From Setomelanomma holmii (Eukaryota > Ascomycota > Dothideomycetes > Pleosporales > Phaeosphaeriaceae), in NCBI GenBank assembly GCA_010015745.1, contig ML978277.1:14176-78175 (forward strand): 64,000 nt of DNA. The letters are read 5' to 3'. The position numbers and the translations under genes were made by a program. Below the pieces are notes generated by a model. The model had not been told where the DNA came from, searched no databases, and saw only the letters and a list, made by a program, of their open reading frames with translations. Within the stretch, counting starts at the first letter, position 1, and each line of letters starts with the position of its first letter. This document shows positions 1-11,863 of this stretch, piece after piece.

Positions 1-1845
1 TGGAAGGAGGAATGAAGGACTGAGTTGATTGTGTAGCTATGAACGAGGGAAGCTATATATACGTGAACAACGAGAGAGTGTAGGGATAGCCCTGCTAGCG
101 TGCAACAGGTTTGTTTGCCCAACTCTTCTCGCAGTAGTATTTGTAGTATGGGTGTAGGCAAACTGTAGCGTAATAGACAGGCGAGTCATCAAGTTTCTTG
201 TAGTAGTCAGCTGCCTTATGCCAAGCAGTGGTGAGGTTGATTCTCAGGTGGTCCTCAGGTGCCTCAGCGTGAGCGTTGAAGTTGACGCTCTCGTACGCTT
301 GAACGCGCTCTTCGAGTCGATTAAGAACGTGCTCGTACACTGGTATGACCTCGTAAATAGCGCCTCTGGGTTGGCAAACTTGATCATTTCGCGAAAAGCT
401 GGCGTAGAGAGCTCACGCAGCAGATGATTGTTATCAACAAGCCACAGCATAGCAGATGTTCAAAAGCGCTGTACGTTGAAGGTTCCCATTGCGTTGGCAG
501 CTTCTTGAGAAATCTCTACACCAGCACTGAACGCCTGGCGTAAGGAGAGCTGCCCTCCTGCAGATAGACGACTATCCTTTGGGCCATCCTTTGTAAGGCT
601 ATGACCGCGTCTCCTCAGGCTAAGATGAGCTGCAGCTGACGACGTAGCTTTTGTAACGTCGAATAAACCAGCGCCGCCAGCGTCAATATGTTTGTGTGTA
701 TGACAGTACTTACACACAAACCAGATCCTACTGGGAGCAGCGCGCTCAACAACACGATAGCCAAAGTTGAAAATCCAGCTCCTGCTACGTTTAGGCATTG
801 GCAAAGGCTTCATACACGTCTGCAAACGCGTCTAATCAATACCCTCGTAGTTGTTAACGTAGCTCTCCTGTAGCTCATCTCTATCTCCACCATTTGCGTT
901 GGCAGCGCTTGTGCCTACAGTACCAGCAGTGCTACCCTCAGTAGGCGCGAAGATCTCTGTGTCAGGTTGCGACTCTAACAACTGCGACTCGAACGTCTGT
1001 ATAGGCTGGGTGGCCTGGCTCGCGGCAGCCAGGGCTTGATGGGGCGACAGTGCGCGTTGGGATGGGCGGCAGGGCGATAGGCGCGTACGCTTATTAGCAG
1101 CAGTGCTAGAAGGCGCTCGTGAGCGTTTGGGAGGCATGTTGTATAGATAAACACCAAGAAAACTCATCTGTATAGCTGCAAAGGCGACTCTGAAAACATA
1201 TATAAGAAGATAATGTCAGACTGGCACCTCAGTTCACAAGGTACATGTGAACTGCATCTCTCACGTGACTCTTTGTCACTTGCTTACTCATCGTGGTTGT
1301 GTATATAATCGCTCTCTGTAGCTCTCTCAATACAACAACCTTCTGCTTCCTTCCTGTCTGCTCTGTCCTCTCACATCTGACAGATAACAAACAGCGCACG
1401 GACGAGTCTAATATAATTGAGATAGCGTTACTTAAAGAACGCAACACCAGGAAATTATCACGAGACAGACTACTGAGCAACCTCAAAAACCTCACATATT
1501 GTTGGGAATCAAACTACCGTATGTAGAGTGAAAGCACTTACTCAGGTGACTAGGTAGCCCGTGCACAAGGTGTATTTCCTCTAGGAGGTGCAACCTTGTC
1601 TGCTTCTAGCAATCAATCATCTACCTCAACTCGTTGCAACGACTGTTACTTGATTCAACCTTACCTTTGCCGTATCAACACATATTTCAATATCTTTCTA
1701 AGCAGAACAATCAACTTAATTAACCTTCACTCTTATAATTGAGTTGATTGCAAAACACAGTAGGACTGAGTTGAGTTGATTGAGTTGATAAAAACCAATT
1801 AGGTCAATCAATCGAGTCAATCATGATTGCTTGTTGGACAGTCTG
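1..1845 (-). mobile_element. hAT DNA transposon, copy 1 (runs off left edge, internally deleted)
   Basis: The minus strand encodes pieces of an hAT transposase: a Ser/Thr-rich N-terminus with basic KRSR and NKRTR patches (from 1167), a BED-type zinc-finger region with C..C spacing (about 825-600), the block just after it (about 450-380) and then directly the C-terminal part (340-95). The catalytic middle, present in the other two copies, is missing. The right end, read on the minus strand, is CAGACTGTCCAACAAGC at 1845, matching the termini of the hAT copies at 2402 and 8802. If 1845 is the end, the target duplication should begin with GCGTGTGG (1846-1853); the left end lies outside the window. 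Subterminal GAGTTGATT repeats (1740-1800) differ from those of the other two copies. It is non-autonomous. Confidence 0.75.
1500..1680. mobile_element. Solo LTR (family g), 181 bp, TSD CATAT
   Basis: Begins TGTTGGGAATC and ends TATCAACA, so the ends are TGTTG/CAACA. It is flanked by a perfect 5-bp direct repeat CATAT at 1495-1499 and 1681-1685. It has no coding capacity and sits inside hAT copy 1, so it is younger than that element. The superfamily is unknown. Confidence 0.75.
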
Positions 1846-2401
1846 GCGTGTGGTACGTCTCGTCCAACGCGGGTGCCATGTTCAGCGGCTGTCTGCAAGC
1901 TGCAGCATACAAATGTCTGAATGGCGTACATGGCATGAGCGGTTGGAGATGGCTGTTTGTGAGTTGCACGTTTTCATATGTGAGAAAGTATAATGACTAG
2001 TCTCTCAAGACCATTGATGGCTCCATCAGTCTGCCAATCGGTCTCGCTGGTTTCTTTCTCTACCCAGGACTTCCCACAAGCCCCAAGGTATGATGGCTGA
2101 TCAAGGATGAACGCAAGCTTGCCGTTGCACGTATGCAAAGCCAAGGTACCAAGTAGAGTGGCAAGATTGGAAAGCGCATGTTGAAGCGCGTATTCTCTCA
2201 CTGGCACTTCTATGTTGCTGGTAAGTTCAGAATCCTTGATGCATAAAAGATCAAACCTGACTTTTCCAGTCTTGACCTACGTCTTCTTCCAGTGTACCAG
2301 CTACTGTTGAAGTAGAAAAGTTGATCTAAGAGTTGTTCATTGGTCTCAGGTGAGATGAGAGGCTAAGTACTCTGTTTACCGGCCACTTGCTCCTCCATAA
2401 C

Positions 2402-5400
2402 CATACTTGGGAACAATCCAGCCAGCCAGCTTTTTGCGAGAAGCTGGCTGGCTTGGTGTTTTGTAGGGCGTCGGCTGGCTGGATTGGCTTGATTGGCTAT
2501 GGAGGCCTGACTGGCTGGCTTAGCTTGAGGAGCTTGGTTCCCAAAAAGGAAAATTATATAGGAAATTTAGTGTTAAGTATCAGCCTTCATCCTATGTATC
2601 GACCTTGTACTTTGCGTTGATTTGCTCAATAGTAAGCATCTTCTTGTCTACCTTGCCGTTGCCACCAAAGCCAGCTCTTCTCCACCTTCTGTTACAGTAG
2701 ATTGCTGCTAACAACTCTAGTGTTATCTTCCGCCGGCGGGGCTCTAGCAGGTCGCCAAGCTCGCTGAAAACACGCTCACACTCACAGCTTGAAGCCGGGA
2801 TAGAGAGTACGTCAAGAGCAAGCTTGCTAAGGTTAGGGTAGCGATCCTGCAGGCCTACCTAGTATTGTATAGGGTAGTTTGCGTGATTGCTACCTGCTTC
2901 TGCCTGTAGCTCGCGGCGCTTCCACATCTCAAAGTCGTCCTCCTTGTTGGCCGCTCTGTTTAGGTCGATCAGGCTATTAATAGCGTCATTAATATTATTG
3001 ACTATAGCCTTTGTGCATATGCGCGGTTTCGGCAAGCTTCAGTACTAAGCCCACAGAGCCTGAAAATTGCGATTATTCAACTCTAGCCACTTAGGGTTAT
3101 CCGCCTATACTGAATTGCAGTAGTTCTTGTAGCGGGGATAGAGTATTGTAGCAGCGTAGTAAGCAGGTGAGAGGTCAAACTTGTTATAGTACTCACACGC
3201 TTTAATAATAGCAGCGCAGAGGTTGATTGCGAGGTGGTCTTTGGGCGCTTTGTCGTGTGCGTCATGTACAACGTTGTTATAGCTTTAGAGTCGTGATTCT
3301 AGTACACTAAGTAAGTATTCAAATACTAGGATAATCTCAGTAATAGCCCCAAAACCACCGTGCTTACTACGGCATTCAAGGCGTTTTGTACACTCCTTTA
3401 GTAGGCTAAGGACGTCCATATACTCTTTAACAACTTGCCAATCCTCAGTAGTAAGCCTGCTTGATCTCATCCACGGCTGCGATTCAGGCAATTGGTTGCC
3501 GTTGCTGATAGCATACGTAGTCTCATTTTGAACGCGCTCGATGTGGTGATTAGCATAGGCGTTGACAGCAAGCTGTAATTCGACGGCGCGCTCAAAGCAC
3601 GAGAAATACGAGTTCCAACGGGTGACAACTGGCTTAACAGGCTTGAGGATTTTGCGCTGTTCAATTGGCAGGTTAGTGTAAGCTAGCTGCTGAAACTTCT
3701 TAAAAAGCGCGTGCTGTTGCGGTGTTTTAATGTACAAGATAACGTTAAGAAGCACACCAAGTGGCCTATTGCGTCGCCAGTCCTTTATAAGCTGCGTCTC
3801 CTCTGCAATATTAGATGACGCGTGATTGTTGTTAAAAGCCTCTGATTTCTTGCCCTAAAGGAGTACCTAGCTAATAAGGTTAAGCGTGTGAGGACCGCAG
3901 TAGAGGCGGCGATAGACCTTGTTAAACTTCAGCTTACGGGCAAGCGTGTCAATTGTGGTGTCGTTGTTGCTTGCGTTGTCAAGGACAAAGTAGCCAACTT
4001 TGTCAGCACTGATGCTGAACTCCTGCAGTATTATGAGTACTACCTTAGCTATCCGCTCGCCAGAGTGGGCGCCTGTGAGCTGAGGCAGCGCAATAGGCAA
4101 GTCTTGAAGCACGCCGTCGGCCGTGACGTAGTAGGCAACAATGCTAAGAAACCCCTTCTTGCCGCCCTTTGTTGTCTAGCTGTTAAAGCTTAGGTGTATT
4201 TTAGATAGCGAGCGTGACAGCTCCTTGACAACCAGCGGCTTCAAGTAGTCAAAGAGCTGCACAACGTAGTATGAGACGCTACAGTGAGTCTTCTAAAGCG
4301 CGTCCTTAGCAAGTAGGTTAGCAAGCGCGTCCTTAGCAAGTAGGTTAGCAAGCGCTACAAGGCGTTAAAAAGCTGGCGATTCAAACTTAGAGATGGGGTG
4401 GTTGTTCTTAAGGAGCTACTCTACAGCGGCAAGCCGAAACTGCTAATTATTGAAGCCGCTGAGCTTATTAACGATAGCTTGAGAGACGGGTTGCCTAGCA
4501 GCCAGCAGCTTGCTGTAGATTGTGGCGTCAAGCTTTGCCTTCTTTGTCTTGCCAGGGTCTACAATATTGTGGCCTACCTTCTCCTCTGCTAGGTGACGCG
4601 AGGCAGCTGAGATCGCAGCTGTTGTATGGAAGACTCCGCGGCCAACATCGGTGAACTTGTGGTGATAACAGTAGTGGCAAACCTAGTAAATACGGGCTGG
4701 GTTCTTGCGCAGGGCGACGCAATAGCTATAGCAATACACCCAGCTTTTCTTGTATTTGTAGGTAGTGAGCGGTCTTATGTACTTTTTTAAGCAACCCTAA
4801 TTAAGGCTGTCGTAGTTGTCTATAAGATGAGCGTCTAACGGCTCGTCATTATCCTTATCTGAGTCCTCAGCAGGTTCAGAAGCCGCAGCAGTAGCGTGCT
4901 CACTGCCCTTAGGAGGCGCGACGATGCAGTCTTCAGCGTGCAACTCTCAAATTCGCGCTTCAAATGTGGGGGCCTGCGACGCGCTCGCCAGGGCTTGAAA
5001 AGCGTATGTAAAAGGTGGAGGAGAAGGAGAAGGTTGTGCTGCAGGTGGTTGAGAGTTAATATAGATAGGCTGACTAGCAGTACCTTTAGTGCGTTTCTTC
5101 CTGCTAGAAGGGCTATTAGAAGCGCGCTTTTTGGCAGCTTTGTTAGTAGCTTTCGACAGCATAAGGGCGGCAGTGATAAGGCAGTAATCGCAACACCAAA
5201 AAGTTAGTTGTAGACAGAAAATTTAGATAGAAAATACCAAGTTTAGAAAGATAGGATGACGCGTCAGAGTAACGTGTTCCACCTGTCCTCGGCCCAGCCC
5301 AAAACACACCAAAAATGAGCAAAATTGCAAGTTGAGATCTCAACAACAACGATACGAAACACTTCGTTGTTGTAAACCAAGCTCTTTAGACCTATCTGGG

Positions 5401-5886
5401 GTATACTGTGTAAGTATAAGAGAAAATTATCTAGTCATTCCTAAGATATAAAGTTTTGGCCCCCAAATTTAGGCTATAACATGAGATCTCAATAATAGTA
5501 GACGATATTAGTCTTAGGCTGAAAAAGAAGCTTTAGAAAAGGTACTAAATGCTCCTGTATCATTCTGCAGGCTTAACTGCTTATTGTTGTTGAGATCTCA
5601 ACTTGCGATTTTGCTCATTTTTGGTGGTTTTTGGGCTGGGCCGAGGACTAGTTTAGGCCGAGGACTAGTGGAACACGTTAGCTAGCAAACGATTACTAAG
5701 CTAAGTACAACACTAGAAAAGTATTACGAGATTGCTTCTGCTGCAAAATTAATAGCCTCACACCCTAAAATCTCTGCTCTACCCTACCTATCAAGCCGGC
5801 CAAGCTATCAAGCTTTTGGCTCCTAAATAGCTGGCTGGATTGCAAATTTTCTATTAGTTTGGCTAGCTGGATTGTTCCCAAGTATG
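2402..5886 (-). mobile_element. hAT DNA transposon, copy 2, 3485 bp, TSD TCCATAAC
   Basis: Both ends read CATACTTGGGAACAATCC going inward (2402 on plus, 5886 on minus). They are flanked by an identical 8-bp target duplication TCCATAAC at 2394-2401 and 5887-5894, the hallmark length of hAT insertion. Subterminal regions are packed with GGCTGGCTGG-type repeats (2410-2530, 5828-5875), probably transposase binding sites. It lies between two exon remnants of the Dal5-like pseudogene, in what looks like an intron. Confidence 0.93.
2641..5162 (-). pseudogene. hAT transposase pseudogene (copy 2)
   Basis: Minus-strand coding remnants follow the full hAT order: basic N-terminus (5162-4950), zinc-finger region (about 4730-4590), RNase H-like core with VLDNASNNDTTI and LYCGPHTLNLIS (4112-3867), TRWNSYFSCFERAVELQ (about 3620), and the C-terminal dimerisation region with SSCECE and LLEPRRR (about 2810-2700). 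The frame is broken by several stops and shifts, so no active protein is possible. About 27 bp around 4300-4353 is duplicated in tandem. Homologous to the transposase at 8984-11536. Confidence 0.85.
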
Positions 5887-6169
5887 TCCATAACTGAGGT
5901 CCTCGCGACTGCTGCGTCTGATTGTCTAGGCAGCACCCGCTCTCAACAGCTACGTCGGCGGCCAAATGCAGGCCTGGCTGAAGAAGGAGGCGGATCTGCA
6001 TGGAACCTACAGCATCGAAGAGATCAATTTGATCCCAACCAGCGTCCAAGGACTCGCTATTGTCGCGGGTATTCTCATCACTAGCCTCGTGATGATATAT
6101 CCAATGTGGATAGGTGAATTACATTCTCGACCTGCGTAAGAGCTGTAATCCAACTGTGTGTACAGTTTT

Positions 6170-6342
6170 TGTAAGCAGTTGAGAGCAGGCGACGAAGTGT
6201 GAAGATGGGTGTATTGTGTGTTAAGTGTTGTGTTAAGTGTTGTGGACTGAGATGTCCGTAGCCTAAGCTTATATACATGAAGTGGTGGGCTGATTGGCTG
6301 GTGGATGATCCACGTGACCATGCAAGGTGCCTTGGGCTTACA
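6170..6342. mobile_element. Solo LTR (family a), 173 bp, TSD GTTTT
   Basis: Starts TGTAAGCAGTT and ends TTGGGCTTACA. A 5-bp repeat GTTTT flanks it at 6165-6169 and 6343-6347. It lies in a probable intron of the Dal5-like pseudogene, next to the pyrimidine tract before the acceptor. A second diverged copy of the family is at 60488-60643. Confidence 0.85.
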
Positions 6343-8173
6343 GTTTTTAGTGTTGTGACCGCAGTCTTGCTCTTCGCAAATGTATGTCTGCGGGTGTAGT
6401 ACATCCCGCTCAGCCTCCACTGTACGTCATCCATCTTCACATTTCGAAGCATAGTCTGACTCTACTTTAGTTTTCTGCTACTATCTTCTTGGTCTGACAT
6501 CTTGCGTCACGCCCATTCTCTTTCCCTGGGTCAATACGATCATGAAAGACGACAATGAAGCCCGCAGCTTCACTACCGGCGCAATGATGACTATTGGCTG
6601 GGCATTCTTCAGCTTCTACCCCATTACCGTCTTTCCGATTCTAGAAGCGCCGCAATGGACGAAGGGTTACACTGTCAACATCGTGTTCACACTCTGTTAC
6701 TGGATACTGTTCATGGTTGGACAATATCTATGGATCAGATAGGAGCGAACCAAGAAGTTCGACATTAACACGAATGCTAGCGAGGAAAGCCTGAAAGATC
6801 CAGACACGGTCCAGGTTGAGGTGCTGGATGAGAAGGGAACTAAAGAGACGAGGGTCTGAAGCTATGCCGTGTGTACTTCGCAAAGGCATAGCTATAATCA
6901 ATGAGGGATCGTAGCATCTTTGACGTAGCTTTCAATACAACGTTGGTGCCTGCTTCTCGAGTTTTACAAATTCAGGCTGCTCTTTCGGGCTAAATCCGCA
7001 CCTGAGATGTTCCGAAGTGGGGATCTTCACAAACATAAAGCTTGACGGCCATCCAAATTACATGCTTCGAGAACCACAATTCTTTGCCTCTGGATGAGCT
7101 CCCTCCTGCGAATCATAGTGCTTCACCATGTCTCCACTGCCCGGCTTCTCCGATAATCCTTTCCGCACACGATCCGATCTCATACGCGCAGCTACTGCCC
7201 TAGTTCAACCACTCGACCAGTATAAGTCCCGCCACCAAGCTCGCATCAAAATCGCAACCTCTACAGGAGCAGGCTTCAGTGAAACAGAAGCGCAACTTGA
7301 AGGCTTTGCCCGCCCATTATGGGTAGTGCCGGCTCTCCTACAATTGAAATCCCAGAAACCAATTCCTGAACACAACGCACAGCTGGAGACAGCATGTCTC
7401 GATACCTGGATTCAAGGCCTGAAACATGGAACGGACCCCGCATCACCGGAGTACTGGGGTAATCTTTCCGATATCGATCAGCGCATGGTAGAGATGGAAT
7501 CGATCGCTTAAGCGTTACTTTCGCACCCAGAAGCCTTCAACTGTGCCACAGATCCAAAGACGAAAACGACTTTGATTGCATGGCTGAAGCAGATCAATGG
7601 GCACAAGATGCCGCAAAACAACTGGCTGTGGTTTCGAGTCCTTGTCAACTTGGCTTTAGTCAAGACTTTAGGTGTACCGCTCGAGCAAGTCCGAGATCAT
7701 ATCGAGGACGCATTGAAGGCACTGGATACATTCTATATGACCGATGGATGAAGTAGCGATGGCTTGTGGGGCGACAATCGGAAGCAGGCAGACTACTATT
7801 CAGGGAGCTTCGCTATCCAGTTCGCACAGCTGTTGTTCGTGCGCTTCGCACCAGAGTATGACGCTCAACGTACGCAGAGGTACAAAGACCAGGCGAGCCA
7901 ATTCGCGAAGAACTATTGGCGATATTTTGCGCCGAACGGAGCAGCCATTCCTTTCGGGCGCAGCCTAAGGTACCGCTTTGCTTTTGCGGCGTTTTGGGGT
8001 GCGGCTGCCATCGCAGGCGTCGAGTTACCCGCACCTGTGCACAATATCGGGACTGTCAAGAGATTGCTGCTAAGACACCTGCGTTGGTGGGCAAAGAAAC
8101 CGGAGATCTTCAACACGGATGGAACGCCCAATATCGGGTACGGCTACCCGAATATGTACATGTCTGAGGAATA

Positions 8174-8306
8174 TGTAACGGTACGGAGTGGGAGGACTGC
8201 GCTGAATTGACTGTCTGAGGTAGGCAGAGCTGCTTATATACATGACCGTACATGAGCTATCCCAACTCGTACTAGAGTGGGTCTGGGCGAGACCCAAACC
8301 GTTACA
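8174..8306. mobile_element. Solo LTR (family c), 133 bp, TSD GAATA
   Basis: Nine-base inverted ends TGTAACGGT/ACCGTTACA, flanked by a 5-bp repeat GAATA at 8169-8173 and 8307-8311. It interrupts the DUF2264 reading frame after MYMSEEY. A second copy, inverted and itself interrupted, is at 61659-62006. At 133 bp it is very short for an LTR, in the range seen in TRIM or compact Copia elements. Confidence 0.85.
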
Positions 8307-8801
8307 GAATACAACTCTCCACAGTCGGTCTATTGGTGCCTGAAGTCACTGCTGGTAGTTGGTCTGGATGAGACACACCCATTTTGGTCATGCGAAGAAT
8401 TGCCATTTCCACAGCATCAAGGAGCGCTTGATTGCGCGGATGTGCACTTCCTTCCTACACCTCAGCACATAGTGTACAACACAAGTGAGCATCACTTCCT
8501 CCTTTCATCTGGTCAGTGGACGAAGAAACACTTCAAAGCCCGTGAAGCGAAGTACGGAAAGTTTGCCTACTCTTCTTCTTTTGGATTTAGCGTTCCATGT
8601 GGCTCGTTTATCGAGCAGATCGCCCCTGACTCGACCTTTGTTGCGAGCTTCGAAGACGAGGAAGAGAATTGGAAGGTGAGATGGGACCCGTATGATGTGA
8701 AAAATGGTGAGATCAGGATCAGCGGAGAAACAGTGCCAACCTTGACAAGCTGCTAGAAGCCATGGCCAAAACAGGGTATTGTGATCAAAACCACGCTCAT
8801 A

Positions 8802-11800
8802 CAGACTTGTCAACAATCAAGCCAGCCAGCTCGGAGCCCTCGGCTTGGCTGGCTTGGTGTTTTATGGGCCCGTCGGCTGGCTTGATGGCTTGATCGGCTA
8901 CAGAGGCGTCGGCTGGCTTGATGGATTAATGTAGCTTGATTCCTAATTAGGAAAGTTGTATAGGAAACTTGGAGTCGTTTTTTTCAGCTAGCTGCCCATG
9001 TATCTAACCCATATTTAGAAACCAGCTGCTCGTCGGTAAGAGCCTTATCGTCTGCCCCATCGTCGCTACTAAAGCCAGCTTTTCTCCACCTTCTCGTACA
9101 TTGTATTGTTGCCAAAAGCTCAGGTGAGATACCTCGTCGGCGAGGCTCTAGCAAGTCGCTAAGCTCACTGAAACAGCGTTCACACTCACAGCTTGAAGCT
9201 AGGATAGAGAGTACGTCGATTGCGAGTTTACTAAGGTTAGGGTAGCGATCGCGCAACTCTACCCAGTACTTTATAGGGTTTCTTGCGTGCTCGCTACCCT
9301 TTGCAGCCAGAGGCTCGCAGCGCTTCCACTGTTCGAACTCGTCCTCCTCGTTGCTGTTGCCTGGATCAATAATACGATCGATCGCGTTGTTAATATTGCC
9401 GCCTAATATTCGTGTGTGTGTGCGAGGCCTCGCTAAGCCTTTGTACGTTGCCCACAAGGCCTAAAAATTGCGATTATTCAACTCCAGCCAGGCAGGCTCC
9501 TATATAGTATCGCAGTAGTTCTTAAGTCGTGAATAGAGGATTGTAGCAGCGTAGTAAGCTGGCGTAGCGTCAAGCTTGTTGTGATACTCGCGCGCCTTAA
9601 TAATGGCGGCTCAGAGGTTGATAGGGAGGTGGTCTTCAGGCGCTTCATCGTGAAGGTGATGCTGGACGTCGTCGTAGCTTTGGAGTCGCGATTCTAGTAC
9701 TCCAAGCAAGTGTTCAAATATAGGAATAATCTCAGCAATTGAGCTATATCGGCCAGGTGCTTGCCTGCGTCCTTCAAGGCGTTTTGTACACTCCTTCAGC
9801 GGCCTAAGAACATCTATGTACTCAGTAACAACCTGCCAATCAGCAGCTCGAAGGCCATCTGATCTCATCCATCCCGGCGCGTCAGGTAGCTGGTTGTTGC
9901 GGCTTCTAGCGTAGGCGTCTTCATTTCTGATGCAGTCAATGTGGCTGTTTGCGTAAGCAGTTACTGCTACCTGCAGTTTGACAGCACGCTTAAAACAAGA
10001 GTAATACGAGCTCCAGCGTGTGACAACTGGCTTGACAGGCTCCAATATTGTCTGTTCTGCTGCAGGCAAGTCAGCTTAAGCAAGGCGCTGAAACTGCTTG
10101 AAAAGCGCATACTGTTGAGGTGTGTTGATGAAGGTGATGATGTCAAGAAGTACACCCAAAGGGCTATTACGTCGCCAGTCTTTCATGAGCTGCGTCTCCT
10201 CTGCAATATTAGATGACGCGTGATTGTTGTTGTACGCCTCTGCTTTCTTGCCCTAAAGGAGCACCTGGCTGATGAGGTTAAGCGTGTGAGGACCGCAGCG
10301 GAGGCGGCGGTGTACAGCGTTGAAACACTATGCCAGCGATCGTGAGATAGCTTCGATAGCTGTGTTGTTATTGCTCACATTGTTAAGGACAAAGTAGCCA
10401 ATATTGCTTGTACTTATGCCAAAGTTCTGCAGGATTATTAGCACTACCTCAGCTATCCTCTCACTAGAGTAGGCGCCTGTAAGCTGAGGCAGCGCAATAG
10501 GCAAGTTACGAAGTTTGCTGGAGGCCGTGACGTAATAGGCGACGATACCAAGAAAGCCCTTCTTGCCGCCTTTTGTCGTCCAGCCGTCGAAACTTAGGTG
10601 GATCTTGCTAAGTGATAGTAACAGCTCCTTGACAACTAGCGGCTTAAGGTAGTCGTACAGCCGTACAACGTATCGTGAGACGCTATTATGAGAACTCCAA
10701 AGCGCCTGCTCAGCTAGTGGGTTAGCGAGCTCAATGAGACGTCGAAAAGCTGGCTTTTTGAACTCAGAAAGTGGGTGATTGTTCTCAATAAGCTATCTAA
10801 CAGCCGCGAGCCTAAAGGTGTGAATATCAAAGCCGCTGAGCTTATTAGTAACAGCTTATGAGACAGGTAGCTTGCTAGCTAATAGCGCGTTGTATATGCC
10901 ACCATCTGGCCTCGCCTTTAGAGTCGTCCCAGGCTTCCATATATTGTGTCCTGGTTTATCTTCCTCTAAGTGACGCTGGGCCGCCGAAGTAGAGCGCGTT
11001 GTATAGAAGATCCTACAGCTAATATTAGTAAATTTGTGCTTAAAGCAGTAGTGACAAACCTAAGAAATTTAAGCAGGATTGCTGCGCGCGGCGACGCGGT
11101 AGCTATGGCGATAGACCCAGCTTTTCTTGTACTTGTAGGTTGTAACAGGCAGCTGGTACTTCCTTAAGCGACTCTAATCTATGCTGTCATAGGTATCTAT
11201 AAGGTGAGCGTCGAAAGCTTTAATTGCCTTATCCTCCTTATCTTTAGGTGCTTCAGAAGCCGCAGCAGTAGCATGCTCGCTACCCTTAGGCAGCGCAACA
11301 ATTGAGTCTTTAGCGCGCGACTCTCAGAGTCGCTCTTCGAATGTGGGCGCCTAGGAGTCGCTCACTAGGGCTTGAAGCGCATTCATGGTAGGTGGAGGAG
11401 GAGGAGAAGGTGATGCAGCAGGTGCCTAGGAGTCGATAGGAATCAGTTGACTGGCGGTGCCTCTGGCGCGCTTGTTCAGGCGGGAGGACGCGCTGGAAGA
11501 CGCTCTTTTTGCGGGTCTTTTGGTGGCAGAAGGCATAGTGACGGCAGCAAGTAAGCAGTAGCAAAACACCAAAACAATTGAGTATATAGAGCGTAGGTGG
11601 ATAGAGTTGAAAGTATCATGTACACGGGAAGACGCATCAAGGTGGGTGGTTACGTAAGCGAGCTATCAGTATATACTGCAACACCAAGAAAGTATTGTGA
11701 GATAGCTTTTACTGCAAAATCAACTGCCTCATCCCCCACACAATATATGCCCTACAAACAATCAAGCCGTATCAAGCCATCAAGCTTTTCGCTATCTTCC

Positions 11801-11863
11801 GGCTGGCTGGATACCTATTTTGGCCAGCCAGCTATCAAGCTAGCTTGATTATTGACAAGTCTG
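8802..11863 (-). mobile_element. hAT DNA transposon, copy 3, 3062 bp, TSD CGCTCATA
   Basis: Termini read CAGACTTGTCAACAATCAAG at 8802 and CAGACTTGTCAATAATCAAG at 11863 on the minus strand. They are flanked by a perfect 8-bp duplication CGCTCATA (8794-8801, 11864-11871). It splits the DUF2264 gene inside the coding sequence; across the junction the frame reads TTLIPPVNRWPG. Subterminal GGCTTGAT / GGCTGGCTT repeats are at 8820-8935 and 11765-11850. This is the best preserved of the three hAT copies. Confidence 0.95.
8984..11536 (-). pseudogene. hAT transposase, near-complete but with several nonsense codons (copy 3)
   Basis: Reading down the minus strand: start MPSATKRPAKRAS (11536), BED-like zinc finger (WVCHYCFKHKF, about 11070), RNase H-like core (IHLSFDGWTTKGGKKGFLG, about 10600; GPHTLNLIS, about 10280), TRWSSYYSCFKRAVKLQ (about 10010), and a hAT C-terminal dimerisation domain with SSCECERCFSELSDLLEPRR (about 9210-9135), ending TWAAS at 8984. 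The frame is largely continuous and interrupted mostly by TAG codons, several at positions where copy 2 has Gln (for example SDS*APTFE against SASQAPTFE). That pattern is CAG to TAG, a CpA-to-TpA change. It cannot make active transposase as is. Confidence 0.9.

Larger units (their letters stand above)
1846..6859 (+). pseudogene. Dal5-like anion:cation symporter (MFS) pseudogene split by transposons
   Basis: Exon remnants resemble the fungal Dal5/Seo1/Tna1 permease family (plasma-membrane H+ symport of allantoate, ureidosuccinate, nicotinate or similar anions). Recognisable blocks in order: GAMFSGCLQAAAY and GWRWLF (1865-1970), an intron (about 1971-2005), GLAGFFLYPGLPTSPK (about 2040-2085), FSHWHFYVA (about 2193-2219), a second intron, TYVFFQC, then after the hAT element YVGGQMQAWLKKEADLHG and a TM segment ending MIYPMW (5950-6115), and a last exon from about 6525 with LFPWVNTIMKDDNEARS and the final TM helices. 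The N-terminal helices lie beyond hAT copy 1. In-frame stops occur, including TGA where the family has Trp (about 2087) and TAG after QYLWIR (6740-6742), beyond which a plausible tail still reads to 6859. The substrate is unknown. The gene is dead. Confidence 0.8.

Noticed and set aside
460..825. A separate 121-residue protein gene on the minus strand
   Set aside because: It is the zinc-finger part of the decayed hAT transposase, in frame order with neighbouring fragments.
4300..4353. 27-bp tandem duplication as a regulatory repeat
   Set aside because: It lies inside the dead hAT transposase reading frame and looks like replication slippage.
7764..8210. A separate 148-residue gene
   Set aside because: It is the middle of the DUF2264 frame between the TGA at 7749 and the solo LTR.
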